A DNA stretch of 64,000 nucleotides from Bacillus sp. USDA818B3_A. Its GTDB lineage: Bacteria > Bacillota > Bacilli > Bacillales > Cytobacillaceae. The notes under the pieces were generated by a model. That model did no database searches. It was given only the letters and a program-made list of their open reading frames with translations, and had not been told where the DNA came from. Position 1 is the first letter of the stretch. The number at the start of each line of letters is the position of its first letter. This document shows positions 51,836 through 63,994 of the stretch, piece after piece. Made by a program: the position numbers and the translations under genes. The stretch spans positions 62,001 through 126,000 of the forward strand of contig NZ_JAABNN010000002.1 in NCBI RefSeq assembly GCF_009928415.1, read 5' to 3'.

Positions 51836-54800
51836 CTAAAACAAGGAAAGCTGGTTTTGCTCAGGCAATGCCGCAAGACAGCCTTGTTTATCTAAATATT
51901 CAAGGATGGTCTTGGATACCTTACCGCGCTGCTGCAAGTCTTCTTTGGATAGGAATTCTCCTTCTCCTCTTGCCTTAACAATATTAAAAGCCGCGTTTGT
52001 TCCTAATCCTGGGATCGAATTGAACGGAGGAATTAAGGTATTTCCTTCAATAATAAATTCTGCAGCATCTGATTTATATAAATCATAGTTTTGGAAGCTG
52101 TAACCTCTTTCCGTCATTTCAAGCGCAAGTTCTAGGACCGTTAATAAGTTCTTCTCCTTATTTGATGCCTCAAGACCTTTTGCATTAATTTCTTCAAGTT
52201 TTGCACGAATTGCTTCGGAACCTCGAGACATAGCTTCTATATCAAAGTCCTCAGCGCGGACTGTGAAATAGGCAGCATAATATAGAAGAGGAAGATGTAC
52301 CTTAAAGTACGCAATCCTTACAGCCATTAAAACGTAAGCTGCGGCGTGAGCTTTCGGGAACATATACTTGATTTTTTTACAAGAATCAATGTACCATTCC
52401 GGCACCTCATTCTTGCGCATTTCAGCTTCCATCTCTTCGGATAAACCTTTACCTTTACGAACGGATTCCATAATTTTAAAAGCAAACGATGGATCAAGTC
52501 CCTGATAAATCAAATACACCATGATATCATCACGACAACCAATTACTTCACTTAAGTTACAGATATTGTTATGAATCAATTCCTGTGCATTTCCAAGCCA
52601 CACGTCCGTTCCATGTGATAATCCGGAAATCTGGACAAGTTCTGAAAAGGTTGTCGGCTTTGTATCTTCAAGCATTTGACGCACAAAGCGGGTACCAAAT
52701 TCAGGAATACCTAATGTACCGGTTTTACACATGATTTGCTGCTCTGTAACACCAAGTGACTCTGTACTGCTGAAGATTTTCATTACTTCTGGGTCATCTG
52801 TCGGGATCGTCTTTGGATCCATGCCGCTCAGATCCTGAAGCATCCGGATAACCGTCGGGTCGTCGTGTCCGAGTATATCGAGCTTTAGGACATTATCATG
52901 GATGGAATGGAAATCAAAATGAGTTGTTTTCCATTCTGAATTGCGGTCATCTGCCGGGAATTGGATCGGGGTAAAGTCATACACATCCATATAATCCGGA
53001 ATAACAATAATTCCCCCTGGGTGCTGACCGGTTGTTCTTTTTACCCCCGTACAGCCGGAAGCTAACCTTTCCACTTCTGCCCCGCGGATTTGCAAGTTAT
53101 TATCCTGTTGATAAGCTTTTACATATCCGAAAGCTGTTTTATCCGCTACCGTACCAATCGTTCCAGCACGGAAAACATATTCTTCACCGAATAGAACCTT
53201 TGTATAGTTATGAGCACGAGGCTGATATTCACCGGAAAAGTTCAAATCGATATCGGGGACCTTGTCCCCTTTAAATCCTAGAAAGGTTTCGAAGGGAATG
53301 TCATGGCCGTCTTTGCGGTATTTTTCTCCACAATTCGGGCAGTCTTTATCTGGTAAGTCAAATCCTGAACCGACGGAACCATCATTAAAGAATTCCGAAT
53401 GCTTACAGGTTGGACATACATAATGCGGCGGCAGTGGATTTACTTCTGTAATCTCCGTCATTGTTGCAACTAATGATGAACCAACCGATCCACGTGAACC
53501 AACAAGATAACCATCATTAAGGGACTTTTTAACCAGTTTATGGGAGATCAAATAAATAACAGCAAACCCGTGCCCGATAATACTTTTTAATTCTTTTTCG
53601 AGCCTGGCTTCTACTATTTCCGGAAGCTCTTCACCATAGATACTGCGTGCCATTGCGTAACTCATTTCACGCATTTCTTCATCTGCACCTTCAATACGAG
53701 GTGTATATAGATCGTCTTTGATTGGCTTTATTACATCAATCATGTCTGCAATTTTATTTGTGTTGGTAACAACAATCTCTTTTGCCTTCTCTTTACCTAA
53801 AAATGAAAAGGCATCAAGCATTTCGTTTGTTGTCCTAAAATGAACATCGGGCAGTTCATGCCTGTTCAACGGGTTGGCCCCGCCTTGGGAATTAACTAAT
53901 ATTTTTCGATAGATTTTATCATTTTCATTTAAATAATGAACATTTCCTGTTGCCACAACTGGAATCCCCAATTTGTCACCAAGGGCAACAATCTTCCCAA
54001 TGATATCTTCCATCGAATGCTCGTCACGTACCAATTCCATTTCAATTAGTGGGGCATTCACTTCTTTTGGCATGACTTCAAGATAGTCATAAAATCCTGC
54101 AAAGCTCTCTACCTCTTCAGGGGATTTTTGCATCATCCCTTCAAACACTTCACCTTTGTTACAACCGGACCCTACTAAAATTCCTTCACGGTACTTTTGC
54201 AGGACGGACCTTGGAAGTCTTGGCACTCTGTAAAAATACTCAATATGTGATATAGAGATTAATTTAAATAGGTTTTTTAAGCCTGCTTCTGTCTGAGCTA
54301 AAAGTGTACAGTGATAGGGACGGGCACGTTGATAGGCATTTCCTTTACCCATATTATCATTGAATTGATCATGGAACTCGATTCCCTTCTCCAAAGCATC
54401 TTTTAGCATTTTCAAAAGCAAATAACCAGTTGCTTCTGTATCATAAATGGCTCGGTGATGCTGGGTTAAATCAATATCAAATTTCTTAGCCAATGTATTT
54501 AAACGATGATTTTTAAGTTCAGGATATAAAAAGCGGCCCAGTTCTAATGTATCGATAACAGGATTTTTTGCTTTTTCCAAGCCGATTTGCTTATAGGCTA
54601 CGTTTAAGAAGCCCATATCAAAGGAAGCGTTATGGGCAACTAATACCGCATCGCCAACCCAATCATAAAAATTCTTAATTACTTCAGAGATTTCTGGAGC
54701 GTCTTTTAGCATATCATCCGTTATACTTGTCAAATTAATAATCGTTGCTGACAGACGCCGATGCGGGTTAGCGAATGATTCAAACCTGTCAATGATCTCT

Positions 54801-56161
54801 CCATCTCTAATCTTAACGGCTGCGAGTTCAATAATGGTATCATATACTGCTGAAAGTCCTGTCGTTTCAACGTCAAATACCACAAATGTATCCTCGGCCA
54901 AGCATCGATGGGCATCATTATAAGCAATCGGCACCCCATCATCCACCAGGTTTACCTCTACGCCGTATAGGATTTTGATATCATTCTTTTTCCCTGCACC
55001 ATATGCTTCAGGGAATGACTGGCCAACAGCATGATCGGTTACGGCAATTGCCTTGTGTCCCCACTTTTTCGCTTGGGCAATCAGGGTACTTACTGGGGTA
55101 ACGGCATCCATTTGACTCATCGGAGTATGAAGATGAAGTTCAACTCGTTTTTCATCCTCTGGTTCAGTATCCTTTCGTCCCGCTGGTTTGATTTCATTAA
55201 TATCATTACAAATCATTACAAGGTCACGGACAAATGTATCATTCTGAACACTTCCCCGAACCTTTACCCACATGCCTTTTTTGATAAATTGGAAAAGGGC
55301 TGCGTCTTCTTTATCACGAGAAAACATTTTAACAATAATGGAACTTGTATAATCTGTTATTTTAAAAGTTAATAGGGAACGGCCGCTCCTGAGCTCTCTT
55401 ATCTCAGCATCAAAGATGTACCCCTGTACGACGACACGTCTTTCTTCATCGACAATATCAATCAAACTGCGAAGTTCACTATCATCCTTAATCGTTAGAC
55501 CAATTTGAAGCGGTCCTGAAGGAGCCTCTCCTCCCGATTGACTCTTATCCGCTTCTTTCTTTTGCATTTCTACAACAGCCATTTTAGCACGTTCTTGATC
55601 TTCTTTTTGTTTTGCCAGTAAGAATTGCTGATACTCATCATTTTTCTCTTCATTTTTTAATTCGGTATCAATAGCCAGCATTGGAAAACCAAAGGACTGA
55701 TAAATATCCCCAATGACAGGGCCATACTTTCTTTTTAAAGCAAGACCCTCCGCTTCGTTTCTAACAGACACAGTCAGTTTATTACCGCTGACTACTGGGA
55801 TTTGTTCATTTAATAGCTTAACAAGCGGAGGTGAAATACCGTCAATTTGCTGGATACAATAGCTCCAGTAGTCTAGTAAAATTTGCGGTGTGACGGCTTG
55901 ATTCGTTACTTGTATATTGTAGGAAATGGCTGCGATGCTGGAAAATGCTCTTTCAAGCTGTGTTGTAAACTTGAGATAAACATTGAATGGAAGTATTTTT
56001 TCAAATAGGAATTGAAAGTGCCACTTCCTCTCTTTCTTTTCAACAAGAAGCCTTTCAATTTGTGCATTTTGGAAATGTACTACTACAGCATCTTCTACTA
56101 ATTGGAGCTGCTGGAGCAAGAGTTGGAATCGCTCTTTATTGCCTAAGGCATGTTCGCTCAT
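51836..56161 (-). CDS. polC: DNA polymerase III alpha subunit, Gram-positive PolC type
   Basis: PolC is the replicative polymerase with built-in proofreading. The 1441-residue protein has an N-terminal domain and OB fold ([18 protein letters not shown]), a split PHP domain ([18 protein letters not shown]), the DEDD exonuclease ([20 protein letters not shown] near residue 427; YDTEATGYL), PHP second half, and the palm with [12 protein letters not shown], a zinc-binding [17 protein letters not shown] pair near residues 945-970, [14 protein letters not shown] and the C-terminal thumb. The end NQLSLF is a clamp-binding peptide. In other Bacillus proS precedes polC; it does not here. Confidence 0.99.
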   Translation of the reverse strand: MSEHALGNKERFQLLLQQLQLVEDAVVVHFQNAQIERLLVEKKERKWHFQFLFEKILPFNVYLKFTTQLERAFSSIAAISYNIQVTNQAVTPQILLDYWSYCIQQIDGISPPLVKLLNEQIPVVSGNKLTVSVRNEAEGLALKRKYGPVIGDIYQSFGFPMLAIDTELKNEEKNDEYQQFLLAKQKEDQERAKMAVVEMQKKEADKSQSGGEAPSGPLQIGLTIKDDSELRSLIDIVDEERRVVVQGYIFDAEIRELRSGRSLLTFKITDYTSSIIVKMFSRDKEDAALFQFIKKGMWVKVRGSVQNDTFVRDLVMICNDINEIKPAGRKDTEPEDEKRVELHLHTPMSQMDAVTPVSTLIAQAKKWGHKAIAVTDHAVGQSFPEAYGAGKKNDIKILYGVEVNLVDDGVPIAYNDAHRCLAEDTFVVFDVETTGLSAVYDTIIELAAVKIRDGEIIDRFESFANPHRRLSATIINLTSITDDMLKDAPEISEVIKNFYDWVGDAVLVAHNASFDMGFLNVAYKQIGLEKAKNPVIDTLELGRFLYPELKNHRLNTLAKKFDIDLTQHHRAIYDTEATGYLLLKMLKDALEKGIEFHDQFNDNMGKGNAYQRARPYHCTLLAQTEAGLKNLFKLISISHIEYFYRVPRLPRSVLQKYREGILVGSGCNKGEVFEGMMQKSPEEVESFAGFYDYLEVMPKEVNAPLIEMELVRDEHSMEDIIGKIVALGDKLGIPVVATGNVHYLNENDKIYRKILVNSQGGANPLNRHELPDVHFRTTNEMLDAFSFLGKEKAKEIVVTNTNKIADMIDVIKPIKDDLYTPRIEGADEEMREMSYAMARSIYGEELPEIVEARLEKELKSIIGHGFAVIYLISHKLVKKSLNDGYLVGSRGSVGSSLVATMTEITEVNPLPPHYVCPTCKHSEFFNDGSVGSGFDLPDKDCPNCGEKYRKDGHDIPFETFLGFKGDKVPDIDLNFSGEYQPRAHNYTKVLFGEEYVFRAGTIGTVADKTAFGYVKAYQQDNNLQIRGAEVERLASGCTGVKRTTGQHPGGIIVIPDYMDVYDFTPIQFPADDRNSEWKTTHFDFHSIHDNVLKLDILGHDDPTVIRMLQDLSGMDPKTIPTDDPEVMKIFSSTESLGVTEQQIMCKTGTLGIPEFGTRFVRQMLEDTKPTTFSELVQISGLSHGTDVWLGNAQELIHNNICNLSEVIGCRDDIMVYLIYQGLDPSFAFKIMESVRKGKGLSEEMEAEMRKNEVPEWYIDSCKKIKYMFPKAHAAAYVLMAVRIAYFKVHLPLLYYAAYFTVRAEDFDIEAMSRGSEAIRAKLEEINAKGLEASNKEKNLLTVLELALEMTERGYSFQNYDLYKSDAAEFIIEGNTLIPPFNSIPGLGTNAAFNIVKARGEGEFLSKEDLQQRGKVSKTILEYLDKQGCLAALPEQNQLSLF

Positions 56162-56276
56162 CGTCTCTCTCCCATCTATATCAAACTATATTTATCTATT
56201 TCAAAATTTAATTATACCATAGCTGAACAGGAATCGTCTTATTTCGACAATAACGACAATTTCGCCATTCAATCCC

Positions 56277-56309
56277 ATAAAAATAAGGACCGCAGCAGCG
56301 ATCCCTATT
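56277..56309 (-). terminator. rseP terminator
   Basis: AATA-A-GGA-C-CGC (56282-56293) pairs with GCG-A-TCC-C-TATT (56298-56309) around AGCA; the minus strand continues TTTTATGG. This lies in the 172-bp spacer where proS would be expected, with no other feature. Confidence 0.75.
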
Positions 56310-56333
56310 ATGGTAACAAATTAAATTGATCTT

Positions 56334-57593
56334 TTATAGGAAAAATCTTTGGATATCATTCCAGGTAACGACAAGCATTAGCAGCATGAGGAGCGCAAAA
56401 CCGATAAAGTGGACCATTCCTTCTTTTTGTCGGTCAATTGGTTTCCCTCTCACCGCTTCCACTGCAAAGAACATTAACCTTCCGCCGTCCAAGGCTGGGA
56501 TTGGCAATAAATTCATAATCCCTAAGTTAATACTTAAGATGCCAGCCCATTTCATTAAATAGTAAATTCCAGACTTCGCAACCTCATCCGTGGACTTATA
56601 TATACCTACTGGACCTGACAACGCATCAATTGAGAATTGACCTGTCACTAATTTACCAAGCATGACGAATATTTGTTTTGTCCAGAAATAGGTTTCCGTA
56701 AATCCTGACTTTACCGCTTGGACAGGTGATTTTTCCACCGGGCTATAAACACCGATAATCCCCATTTTATCTCCGTCTACCGTCTTTTCTTCTGGAGTTA
56801 CTTGAATGTCCTTCTCTGTACCATTTCGTGTGATAGAGAAATCAAGTTTTTGATTTGGATTTTTACGGATGATTTCAACTACATCTGTCCAACTTGAAAT
56901 TTCCGACCCATTAATACTTTCTACAATATCCCCTTTTTGGAGACCTGCAGATTTAGCCGCCCCCTCAGGAGTAATCACACCCAGTTTAGGTTCATTTGAG
57001 GGCACACCTTGTAATAAAGCAATAATGATAAAAACAACGAATGCTAATACAAAGTTCATCATTGGTCCCGCGAAGATGGCCATAAATCTTTGTGGTAGAG
57101 TCTTAGAGCCGAATTGACGATCAATTGGGGCAATTTGTGATTCAATGCCATTTTCGACAATTACTGCTTTGGAATCAATCTTAAATGTCTGGAAACTTTC
57201 ATTGTCATCTTCCGGATATCCCTTGATGACTAATTCCTTTTCAATATCCGCATATTCGACTTCCACAATCCGGCATTTAGGAAATTTTTCTTTATTATTT
57301 AAAATAATTTTATTGACCTTATTTTCTTGATCAAACATAAGTCCAATCCGGTGACCAGGCTTAATTTCGACCATTTCCGGATCTTCACCAGCCATGCGGA
57401 CGAAGCCGCCGATTGGCAAGAGACGAATGGTATAGGTAGTTTCTCCCTTTTTATGAGTAAACACCTTTGGTCCCATTCCAATTGCAAACTCACGGCAGAG
57501 AATCCCCGCTCTTTTCGCAAAAACGAAATGACCTAATTCATGAAAGAAGACCAATGCGCCAAAAATTACAATGAAGGCAATAACTGTGCTCAA
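56334..57593 (-). CDS. rseP: RIP metalloprotease RseP/RasP
   Basis: RasP is the site-2 intramembrane metalloprotease that cleaves anti-sigma factor RsiW and remnant signal peptides. The 419-residue product has FFHELGHFVFAKRAG near residue 18 (zinc HExxH), GGFVRMAGEDPE, a PDZ domain (LGVITPEGAAKSAGLQKGDIVESING near residue 205) and the third ligand in NLLPIPALDGGRL near residue 370, within four membrane segments. TTG at 57593, 8 nt after AAGGTGG, is preferred to the GTG at 57605 that overlaps the site. Confidence 0.96.
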   Translation of the reverse strand: MSTVIAFIVIFGALVFFHELGHFVFAKRAGILCREFAIGMGPKVFTHKKGETTYTIRLLPIGGFVRMAGEDPEMVEIKPGHRIGLMFDQENKVNKIILNNKEKFPKCRIVEVEYADIEKELVIKGYPEDDNESFQTFKIDSKAVIVENGIESQIAPIDRQFGSKTLPQRFMAIFAGPMMNFVLAFVVFIIIALLQGVPSNEPKLGVITPEGAAKSAGLQKGDIVESINGSEISSWTDVVEIIRKNPNQKLDFSITRNGTEKDIQVTPEEKTVDGDKMGIIGVYSPVEKSPVQAVKSGFTETYFWTKQIFVMLGKLVTGQFSIDALSGPVGIYKSTDEVAKSGIYYLMKWAGILSINLGIMNLLPIPALDGGRLMFFAVEAVRGKPIDRQKEGMVHFIGFALLMLLMLVVTWNDIQRFFL

Positions 57594-57634
57594 ATGTAAA
57601 ACCACCTTTTTTAGAGGATAGGGAAGTATCTTAC

Positions 57635-58777
57635 CTATAGTAGTGAGTGTACAAATTGTCGTGTCTCTTTGTCAACCTCTTCGATAATAGCTAAACTTGG
57701 ATTTTCTATAACATTATGTTTATTTAAAGCTTGCTCTATCAAATCCTCTATTTGCAAGAATCGGATTTCACCTTTTAAAAACTTAGCCACTGCTGCTTCG
57801 TTTGCTGCATTTAACACCGTTGGCATGGTGCCCCCTTTGTTACCAGCGTAATAGGCAAATTCAAGACAACGGAAGCGTTTTAAGTCCATCTCCTGAAAAT
57901 GCAGTTTACCGATTTGGGCTAGATTTAAGCGATTCGCCGATTTAAGAGGAAGACGATCCGGGTATGTAAGTGCGAATTGAATCGGCACACGCATATCTGG
58001 TGTTCCTAGCTGAGCAATGATGCTCGAATCATGAAACTCAACCATTGAATGGATAATACTCTCTTTATGAAGCAGCACATCTATTTTTTCAAATGGGACT
58101 CCAAACAGCCAATGCGCTTCAATTACCTCGAGTCCTTTATTCATCATCGTTGCTGAATCAATGGTAATTTTCGCACCCATAGACCAGTTTGGATGGTTTA
58201 AGGCCTGTTCAACGGTAACATCCACTAATTCGGCACGGGTCCGGTCACGAAAACTGCCGCCGGAGGCTGTTAAAATTAATCGTTCAATATTTTTATCCAT
58301 TTCTCCTTGCAGCGCTTGGAAAATGGCAGAATGTTCACTGTCAACGGGAAGAAGCGGTACATTATTCCTTTTAGCCGCTTCGATTACTAAATGTCCTGCA
58401 GTAACTAATGTTTCTTTATTAGCGATTGCAATGACTTTGCCGCATTCGATCGCTTGTAAGGTTGGATGCAGTCCTACACTGCCAAGAACAGCATTCACAA
58501 GGATATCCGACTTATCAAAAACTGCAACCTCAATTAACCCCTCATTGCCGAAAGTAAATCTAGTTCCAGGATATTCTGCTTTTAAGGCTTCACAATCACC
58601 TGAATCCTGTACGGAGACTAACAGTGGTTTAAATTCAATAATTAACTTTCGAGCCAATTCAATATTTCTTCCGACCGAAAATGCGGCTAATTTAAATTCT
58701 TCTGGGTGCTCACGGATAATATCGATCGTTTGAACCCCAATTGATCCAGTAGCACCTAATAAACTAATTGTTTTCAA
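57635..58777 (-). CDS. dxr: 1-deoxy-D-xylulose-5-phosphate reductoisomerase
   Basis: Dxr (IspC) makes methylerythritol phosphate in isoprenoid synthesis. The 380-residue product has [22 protein letters not shown] (NADPH), [37 protein letters not shown] and the [15 protein letters not shown] metal/substrate region. TTG at 58777, 9 nt after AGGAG, fits better than the TTG 9 bp earlier. It lies between cdsA and rseP, supplying precursors that UppS uses. Confidence 0.97.
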   Translation of the reverse strand: MKTISLLGATGSIGVQTIDIIREHPEEFKLAAFSVGRNIELARKLIIEFKPLLVSVQDSGDCEALKAEYPGTRFTFGNEGLIEVAVFDKSDILVNAVLGSVGLHPTLQAIECGKVIAIANKETLVTAGHLVIEAAKRNNVPLLPVDSEHSAIFQALQGEMDKNIERLILTASGGSFRDRTRAELVDVTVEQALNHPNWSMGAKITIDSATMMNKGLEVIEAHWLFGVPFEKIDVLLHKESIIHSMVEFHDSSIIAQLGTPDMRVPIQFALTYPDRLPLKSANRLNLAQIGKLHFQEMDLKRFRCLEFAYYAGNKGGTMPTVLNAANEAAVAKFLKGEIRFLQIEDLIEQALNKHNVIENPSLAIIEEVDKETRQFVHSLL

Positions 58778-58808
58778 GCAGTTCAACTCCTAATAAAAAA
58801 GCACAACC

Positions 58809-59603
58809 TTAACTCCAAAGATGGAATAGGTTTAATAATGGTAAAACAAATAATAGACTGTCAAAACGGTCTAGAATACCTCCATGTCCCGGGAGGATGT
58901 TGCCGGAATCTTTCACATTAAAATGCCGTTTAAATGCGGACTGTACGAGGTCGCCAATTTGTCCAAAAACAGAAAGCACAACGGTAATCCCCATAAGTGT
59001 CACTAAACCGACTGGGATGGTAGTGGAAAATAAAGAGAATAAGACTCCTACTATCACCGCACAAACCACACCGCCTAATGAACCCTCCACTGTTTTATTA
59101 GGACTAATTTCTGGCCAGAGTTTTTTCTTACCCATCGCTTTACCGACAAAATATGCACCAGAATCAGTTGCCCAAATGATAAATAGAGAATAAAAAACAT
59201 AAACAAGCCCGGCCTCACGGGTTTCAATAAAAAAGTAAAACCCAATTCCGACATAAATGGCAGATAAAATGGAAAATGAAACTTCTTCAAAGGTAAAGCG
59301 ATTTTTTGTTACAACTGTAAAGGCTAGTAACAATAAAATACAGATAATCGCGACCTCAGTTTTCGAATAAAAAAAACTAGAGAATACATGATGATATTGC
59401 TTAGGGAAAATAATCACCCAAAGAAATAAAAGTGATATTAGCCCATTTATAGAAAAGATATTCAACTTTTTCATTTTTAATAGTTCATACAGTCCAATTG
59501 TAGCAAGAAGGTACGTTAATAGAACAAATGGAAGTCCGCCATAAAATACAATTGGCAAAAATAATGCTGCTGCTACCACTGCTGTAATGATTCTTTGCTT
59601 CAT
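58809..59603 (-). CDS. cdsA: Phosphatidate cytidylyltransferase CdsA
   Basis: CdsA makes CDP-diacylglycerol, the substrate of PgsA. The 264-residue membrane protein has about eight hydrophobic segments and the C-terminal family signature SAFKRHFNVKDSGNILPGHGGILDRFDSLLF. ATG at 59603 has AAAAGGTG at an unusually long distance (about 13 nt). It follows uppS. Confidence 0.97.
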   Translation of the reverse strand: MKQRIITAVVAAALFLPIVFYGGLPFVLLTYLLATIGLYELLKMKKLNIFSINGLISLLFLWVIIFPKQYHHVFSSFFYSKTEVAIICILLLLAFTVVTKNRFTFEEVSFSILSAIYVGIGFYFFIETREAGLVYVFYSLFIIWATDSGAYFVGKAMGKKKLWPEISPNKTVEGSLGGVVCAVIVGVLFSLFSTTIPVGLVTLMGITVVLSVFGQIGDLVQSAFKRHFNVKDSGNILPGHGGILDRFDSLLFVLPLLNLFHLWS

Positions 59604-59644
59604 CTACTAGTTCAACACCTTTTATGTTCTTAAGAGGGTAATAT

Positions 59645-60427
59645 TTAAGGATTAATTCCGCCAAAACGGCGCTGGCGCTTTTGATAGGCTTCAACCGCCT
59701 CGAGGAAATATTCCTCATTAAAATCCGGCCACAATACTTCTGTAAACCAAAACTCAGAATAAGCTAACTGCCATAACATAAAGTTGCTTAAGCGGATTTC
59801 ACCACTTGTCCGGATTAAAAGGTCCGGATCTTGAAACTCAGAACTCATTAAATAAGAAGAAAAGATATCTTCATTTAATTCCGTCTCCTTCAGTATGCCA
59901 TTTTTATTATCAATTATGATTTGTTTTACAGCATCAAGAATTTCTGACCTGCTGCCATAATTTAAAGCAAAATTTAGAACAAGTCCTGTATTATTTTTTG
60001 TTTCTTCCGTCGCTCTCTCAATGGCATTGAGTGTATGCGGGGGCAATTGATCTTTATACCCCATCATTTTAACTTGAACATTATTCTCTATTAATTCAGG
60101 AAGAAAAGTACCTAAAAATTCTTCCGGAAGTTTCATAATATATTCCACTTCATTTTTCGGGCGTTTCCAGTTTTCAGTAGAAAAAGCATATAACGTTAAG
60201 GTCTTTATACCAAGTTTATTTGCCAGCATCGTTGTCTTACGGACAACTTTCATGCCTTCGTGATGACCTGCAATCCGCGGGAGTGCCCTCTTTTTTGCCC
60301 AGCGGCCATTACCATCCATTATAATGGCAACATGCTCAGGAACAGGTGATTCTTTTATTTCTTCTATTTTATCTCGGAGTGTGGAAGAGTTAGCCGGCTT
60401 CTTCCAAAGCCCAAATTTATTTAACAT
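59645..60427 (-). CDS. uppS: Isoprenyl transferase (undecaprenyl diphosphate synthase) UppS
   Basis: UppS builds the C55 carrier lipid for cell wall synthesis. The 260-residue cis-prenyltransferase has HVAIIMDGNGRWAKKR near residue 33 (catalytic Asp), GHHEGMKVVRK, LTLYAFSTENWKRP and DLLIRTSGEIRLSNFMLWQ. ATG follows GAGGAGC. It lies between frr and cdsA. The 272-bp spacer before frr contains an AT-rich stretch and the frr terminator only. Confidence 0.98.
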   Translation of the reverse strand: MLNKFGLWKKPANSSTLRDKIEEIKESPVPEHVAIIMDGNGRWAKKRALPRIAGHHEGMKVVRKTTMLANKLGIKTLTLYAFSTENWKRPKNEVEYIMKLPEEFLGTFLPELIENNVQVKMMGYKDQLPPHTLNAIERATEETKNNTGLVLNFALNYGSRSEILDAVKQIIIDNKNGILKETELNEDIFSSYLMSSEFQDPDLLIRTSGEIRLSNFMLWQLAYSEFWFTEVLWPDFNEEYFLEAVEAYQKRQRRFGGINP

Positions 60428-60638
60428 AACATTGCTCCTCAGGTTAATTAATCATTTCCTCCGATAATAAATCAGGTATTCACATATCAAATATGTAAAA
60501 GCATTTTAGGTTAGATAATATTATCATACCAAAAAAACTTATAGATATCTCTAAATATAACTTATGTAATATAACAGGAATTAAGAATAATGTTCATAAA
60601 TATTAACGGTCAATCTAATCATCTAGGGTAATAGTGAA

Positions 60639-60664
60639 AAAACCCCCATGGATGAGGGTCTTTT
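60639..60664 (-). terminator. frr terminator
   Basis: ACCCCCAT pairs with ATGAGGGT around GG, followed by TTTTTTCAC on the minus strand (60644-60663). Confidence 0.75.
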
Positions 60665-60699
60665 AAATCAATTTCTCTAACAGAACGGTATTTGTTTTA

Positions 60700-61257
60700 T
60701 TACACTTCTAAAATTTCTTTTTCTTTATCTTTTGTAATTTGATCAATTTTTTGAATGAATTCATCGGTAAGCTTCTGAATATCGTCAGAATAGCCGCGGA
60801 GCCCATCCTCTGTAATTTCACCGTTTTTCTCGAGTTTTTTCAAATCATCGTTACCGTCACGGCGAATGTTTCTGATCGCTACTTTTGCTTCTTCTGACTC
60901 TTTTTTCACTACTTTAACAAGTTCTTTCCGTCTTTCTTCAGTCAATTGTGGAATGGCAATACGGATAATGGAACCATCGTTTGAAGGATTTAATCCTAAG
61001 TCAGATTTCAAGATAGCTTTCTCGATATCACCAAGAATAGATTTATCATATGGTTGGATAACGAGTAAACGAGCTTCTGGAGTAGAGATTCCCGCAACTT
61101 GATTGACAGGTGTTGGCGCACCATAATAATCAACAGTGATTCGATCAAGCAATGAAGCACTAGCGCGGCCGGCACGAATGCTGGCAAGCTCACGAGTATA
61201 TGATTGAACTGCTTTGGTCATACGATCTTTTGTTGCAGCAATGACTTGTTTCGGCAT
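60700..61257 (-). CDS. frr: Ribosome recycling factor
   Basis: RRF with EF-G splits post-termination ribosomes. The 185-residue product shows [37 protein letters not shown] and [32 protein letters not shown], with exact family length. ATG directly follows the pyrH stop (TAAATG), with AGGGGGAAAAA upstream. Confidence 0.99.
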   Translation of the reverse strand: MPKQVIAATKDRMTKAVQSYTRELASIRAGRASASLLDRITVDYYGAPTPVNQVAGISTPEARLLVIQPYDKSILGDIEKAILKSDLGLNPSNDGSIIRIAIPQLTEERRKELVKVVKKESEEAKVAIRNIRRDGNDDLKKLEKNGEITEDGLRGYSDDIQKLTDEFIQKIDQITKDKEKEILEV

Positions 61258-61983
61258 TTAGTTTTTCCCCCTAACAATTGTTCCGATTTTTTCACCCATA
61301 ACGGCTCTTTTAATATTGCCTTGTTCCATAATTGAGAATACGATCAATGGAATATCGTTATCCATACATAATGATGAGGCAGTTGAATCCATAACGGCTA
61401 ACCCTTCTTTAATAACATCTAAGAAGGTAAGGTCTTCATACTTAGTCGCATTAGGATCAATTCTTGGGTCTGCAGAATAAACACCATCGACATTATTTTT
61501 AGCCATTAAGATTACTTCCGCATCAATCTCGGCTGCCCTTAACGCCGCTGTTGTATCTGTTGAGAAATAAGGATTACCTGTACCCGCCGCAAAAATCACG
61601 ACACGACTTTTTTCCAAGTGTCTCATGGCCTTGCGTCTGATGTACGGCTCAGCAACTTGACGCATTTCAATGGATGTTTGGACACGTGATTGAATTCCTA
61701 ATTGCTCTAAACTATCCTGAAGCGCTAATGAATTCATCACGGTTGCTAGCATGCCCATATAATCAGCTGTGGCTCTGTCCATGCCCATTTCACTGCCGAT
61801 TTTCCCGCGCCAAATATTACCTCCGCCAACGACGACAGCAACTTCAACGCCAAGCTCTGCTACTTCCTTTACCTGTTCAGCAATTGACTTAATTACAGAA
61901 GGTTTAATACCAAAACTGGACTCACCAGCAAGTGCTTCCCCACTTAATTTTAATACCACTCTTTTATACTTAGGACCGCTCAT
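61258..61983 (-). CDS. pyrH: UMP kinase PyrH
   Basis: PyrH phosphorylates UMP to UDP as a hexamer regulated by GTP and UTP. The 241-residue product contains [46 protein letters not shown] and [23 protein letters not shown] follows CGGAGG. It is co-transcribed with frr. Confidence 0.99.
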   Translation of the reverse strand: MSGPKYKRVVLKLSGEALAGESSFGIKPSVIKSIAEQVKEVAELGVEVAVVVGGGNIWRGKIGSEMGMDRATADYMGMLATVMNSLALQDSLEQLGIQSRVQTSIEMRQVAEPYIRRKAMRHLEKSRVVIFAAGTGNPYFSTDTTAALRAAEIDAEVILMAKNNVDGVYSADPRIDPNATKYEDLTFLDVIKEGLAVMDSTASSLCMDNDIPLIVFSIMEQGNIKRAVMGEKIGTIVRGKN

Positions 61984-62000
61984 ATAAACCTCCGTATCTT

Positions 62001-62036
62001 AAAAGCGCAAGCGCCTTGATTAGGCGCAGGAGCTAG
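62001..62036. repeat. Short GCGCAAGCGCCTT-type Bacillaceae repeat remnant
   Basis: AAAAGCGCAAGCGCCTTGAT followed by TAGGCGCAGGAGCTAG resembles, from memory, the two ends of a longer intergenic repeat common in Bacillaceae (AAGCGCAAGCGCCTTG ... GGCGC-TGGAGCTAGACA), here with the middle missing. GGCGC arms allow a hairpin. It lies just before the pyrH ribosome binding site. Confidence 0.45.
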
Positions 62037-62061
62037 ATATATTTATTATATATTTCTCTTC

Positions 62062-62094
62062 AAAAATAGGGAACACGCCGTGTCCCCTATTTAA
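62062..62094 (-). terminator. Terminator or attenuator between tsf and pyrH
   Basis: A 13-bp stem with one mismatch, AAATAGGGGACAC with GTGTTCCCTATTT (minus strand), loop GGC, followed by TTG only. The lack of a long T run suggests partial termination. Confidence 0.6.
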
Positions 62095-62152
62095 AACTTA
62101 TTTCAGTAACATTCCCTTTAAGCTTTGGTTTTAAGGCTCGAGAATATTTGAC

Positions 62153-63037
62153 TTATTTTTTATTTACTTGGTTCATAACTTCTTCTGCGAAGTTGTCTTC
62201 TTTCTTTTCAATACCTTCGCCTACTTCGTAACGTACGAATTCACGTACAGTTGCGCCCTTAGACTCAGCAAATTGACGCACCTTTTGATCAGGGTTTTTA
62301 ACGAAAGTTTGATCAAGAAGACATACATCTTCAAAGTATTTTCCAAGACGGCCTTCAACCATTTTTGCTACGATGTTTTCTGGCTTGCCTTCGTTAAGCG
62401 CTTGTTGTGTTAACACTTGACGCTCATGCTCAACTTCCTCTTGAGAAACTTGGTCACGAGATACATATTTTGGTCTTAATGCAGTAATGTGCATAGAAAT
62501 GTCTTTCGCAGCAGCTTCTTCAGTAGTTCCTTCAAGAACAGTTAGAACGCTGATACGGCCGCCCATGTGGATGTAAGCTCCAAATGCATCGTTGTCAGTC
62601 TTAGATGCAAGTGTAAAACGGCGAAGTGAAAGCTTTTCTCCGATTTTTGCGATTGCAGCGTTGATGTGGTCAGCAACAATTGCACCATTTTCCATTGTTT
62701 GAGCAGATGCTTCTTCAACAGTAGCTGGTTTGTTTTTTAGTAAGTGTTGTGCAAGCTCTTGTACTAAAGCTTGGAACGCTTCGTTTTTCGCAACGAAGTC
62801 TGTTTCAGAGTTAACTTCAAGGATAACCGCTTCGTTTCCTTGTGCAACAACTGAAGTTAAACCTTCAGCAGCAATACGGTCCGCTTTGTTAGCAGCCTTC
62901 GCAATACCCTTCTCACGTAAGAAATCGATTGCTTTGTCCATATCACCATCTGTTGCTGTAAGTGCTTTTTTACAGTCCATCATGCCTGCGCCTGTTTTTT
63001 CACGAAGTTCTTTTACCATTTGAGCAGTAACTGCCAT
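62153..63037 (-). CDS. tsf: Elongation factor Ts
   Basis: EF-Ts exchanges GDP for GTP on EF-Tu. The 294-residue product has the UBA-like N terminus ([19 protein letters not shown]), [14 protein letters not shown] and the dimerisation domain; the family length is normal. ATG follows AAAGGAGG. It follows rpsB with a strong hairpin between, as in other Bacillus. Confidence 0.99.
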   Translation of the reverse strand: MAVTAQMVKELREKTGAGMMDCKKALTATDGDMDKAIDFLREKGIAKAANKADRIAAEGLTSVVAQGNEAVILEVNSETDFVAKNEAFQALVQELAQHLLKNKPATVEEASAQTMENGAIVADHINAAIAKIGEKLSLRRFTLASKTDNDAFGAYIHMGGRISVLTVLEGTTEEAAAKDISMHITALRPKYVSRDQVSQEEVEHERQVLTQQALNEGKPENIVAKMVEGRLGKYFEDVCLLDQTFVKNPDQKVRQFAESKGATVREFVRYEVGEGIEKKEDNFAEEVMNQVNKK

Positions 63038-63112
63038 TTTAAAATTCCTCCTTTTAATCTATGTACTATTTCTTATCTTTAGCCATTCAAACCTAAGATA
63101 AACATTTCTTAA

Positions 63113-63150
63113 AAAAAGGTGATAAAGGGTCTCCCTCTTATCACCTTTTT
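63113..63150 (-). terminator. rpsB terminator
   Basis: A 13-bp perfect stem AAAAAGGTGATAA (63114-63126) with TTATCACCTTTTT (63138-63150) and a 11-nt loop; bidirectional. Confidence 0.87.
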
Positions 63151-63165
63151 GAATAAGTCACTATC

Positions 63166-63954
<789 letters not shown>

Positions 63955-63985
63955 TCAACAAGCGTGTGTATTAACACCATGAAAT

Positions 63986-63994
63986 AATATAGCA
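63986..63994 (-). promoter_or_regulatory. Candidate extended -10 of the rpsB promoter
   Basis: The minus strand reads TGCTATATT. The -35 would lie beyond the window end. The leader (63871-63985) contains a small hairpin CTGTC-AC-GACAG near 63932. Confidence 0.4.

Noticed and set aside
58161-58733. 190-codon plus-strand ORF
   Set aside because: Antisense shadow of dxr with no recognisable domain and no RBS.
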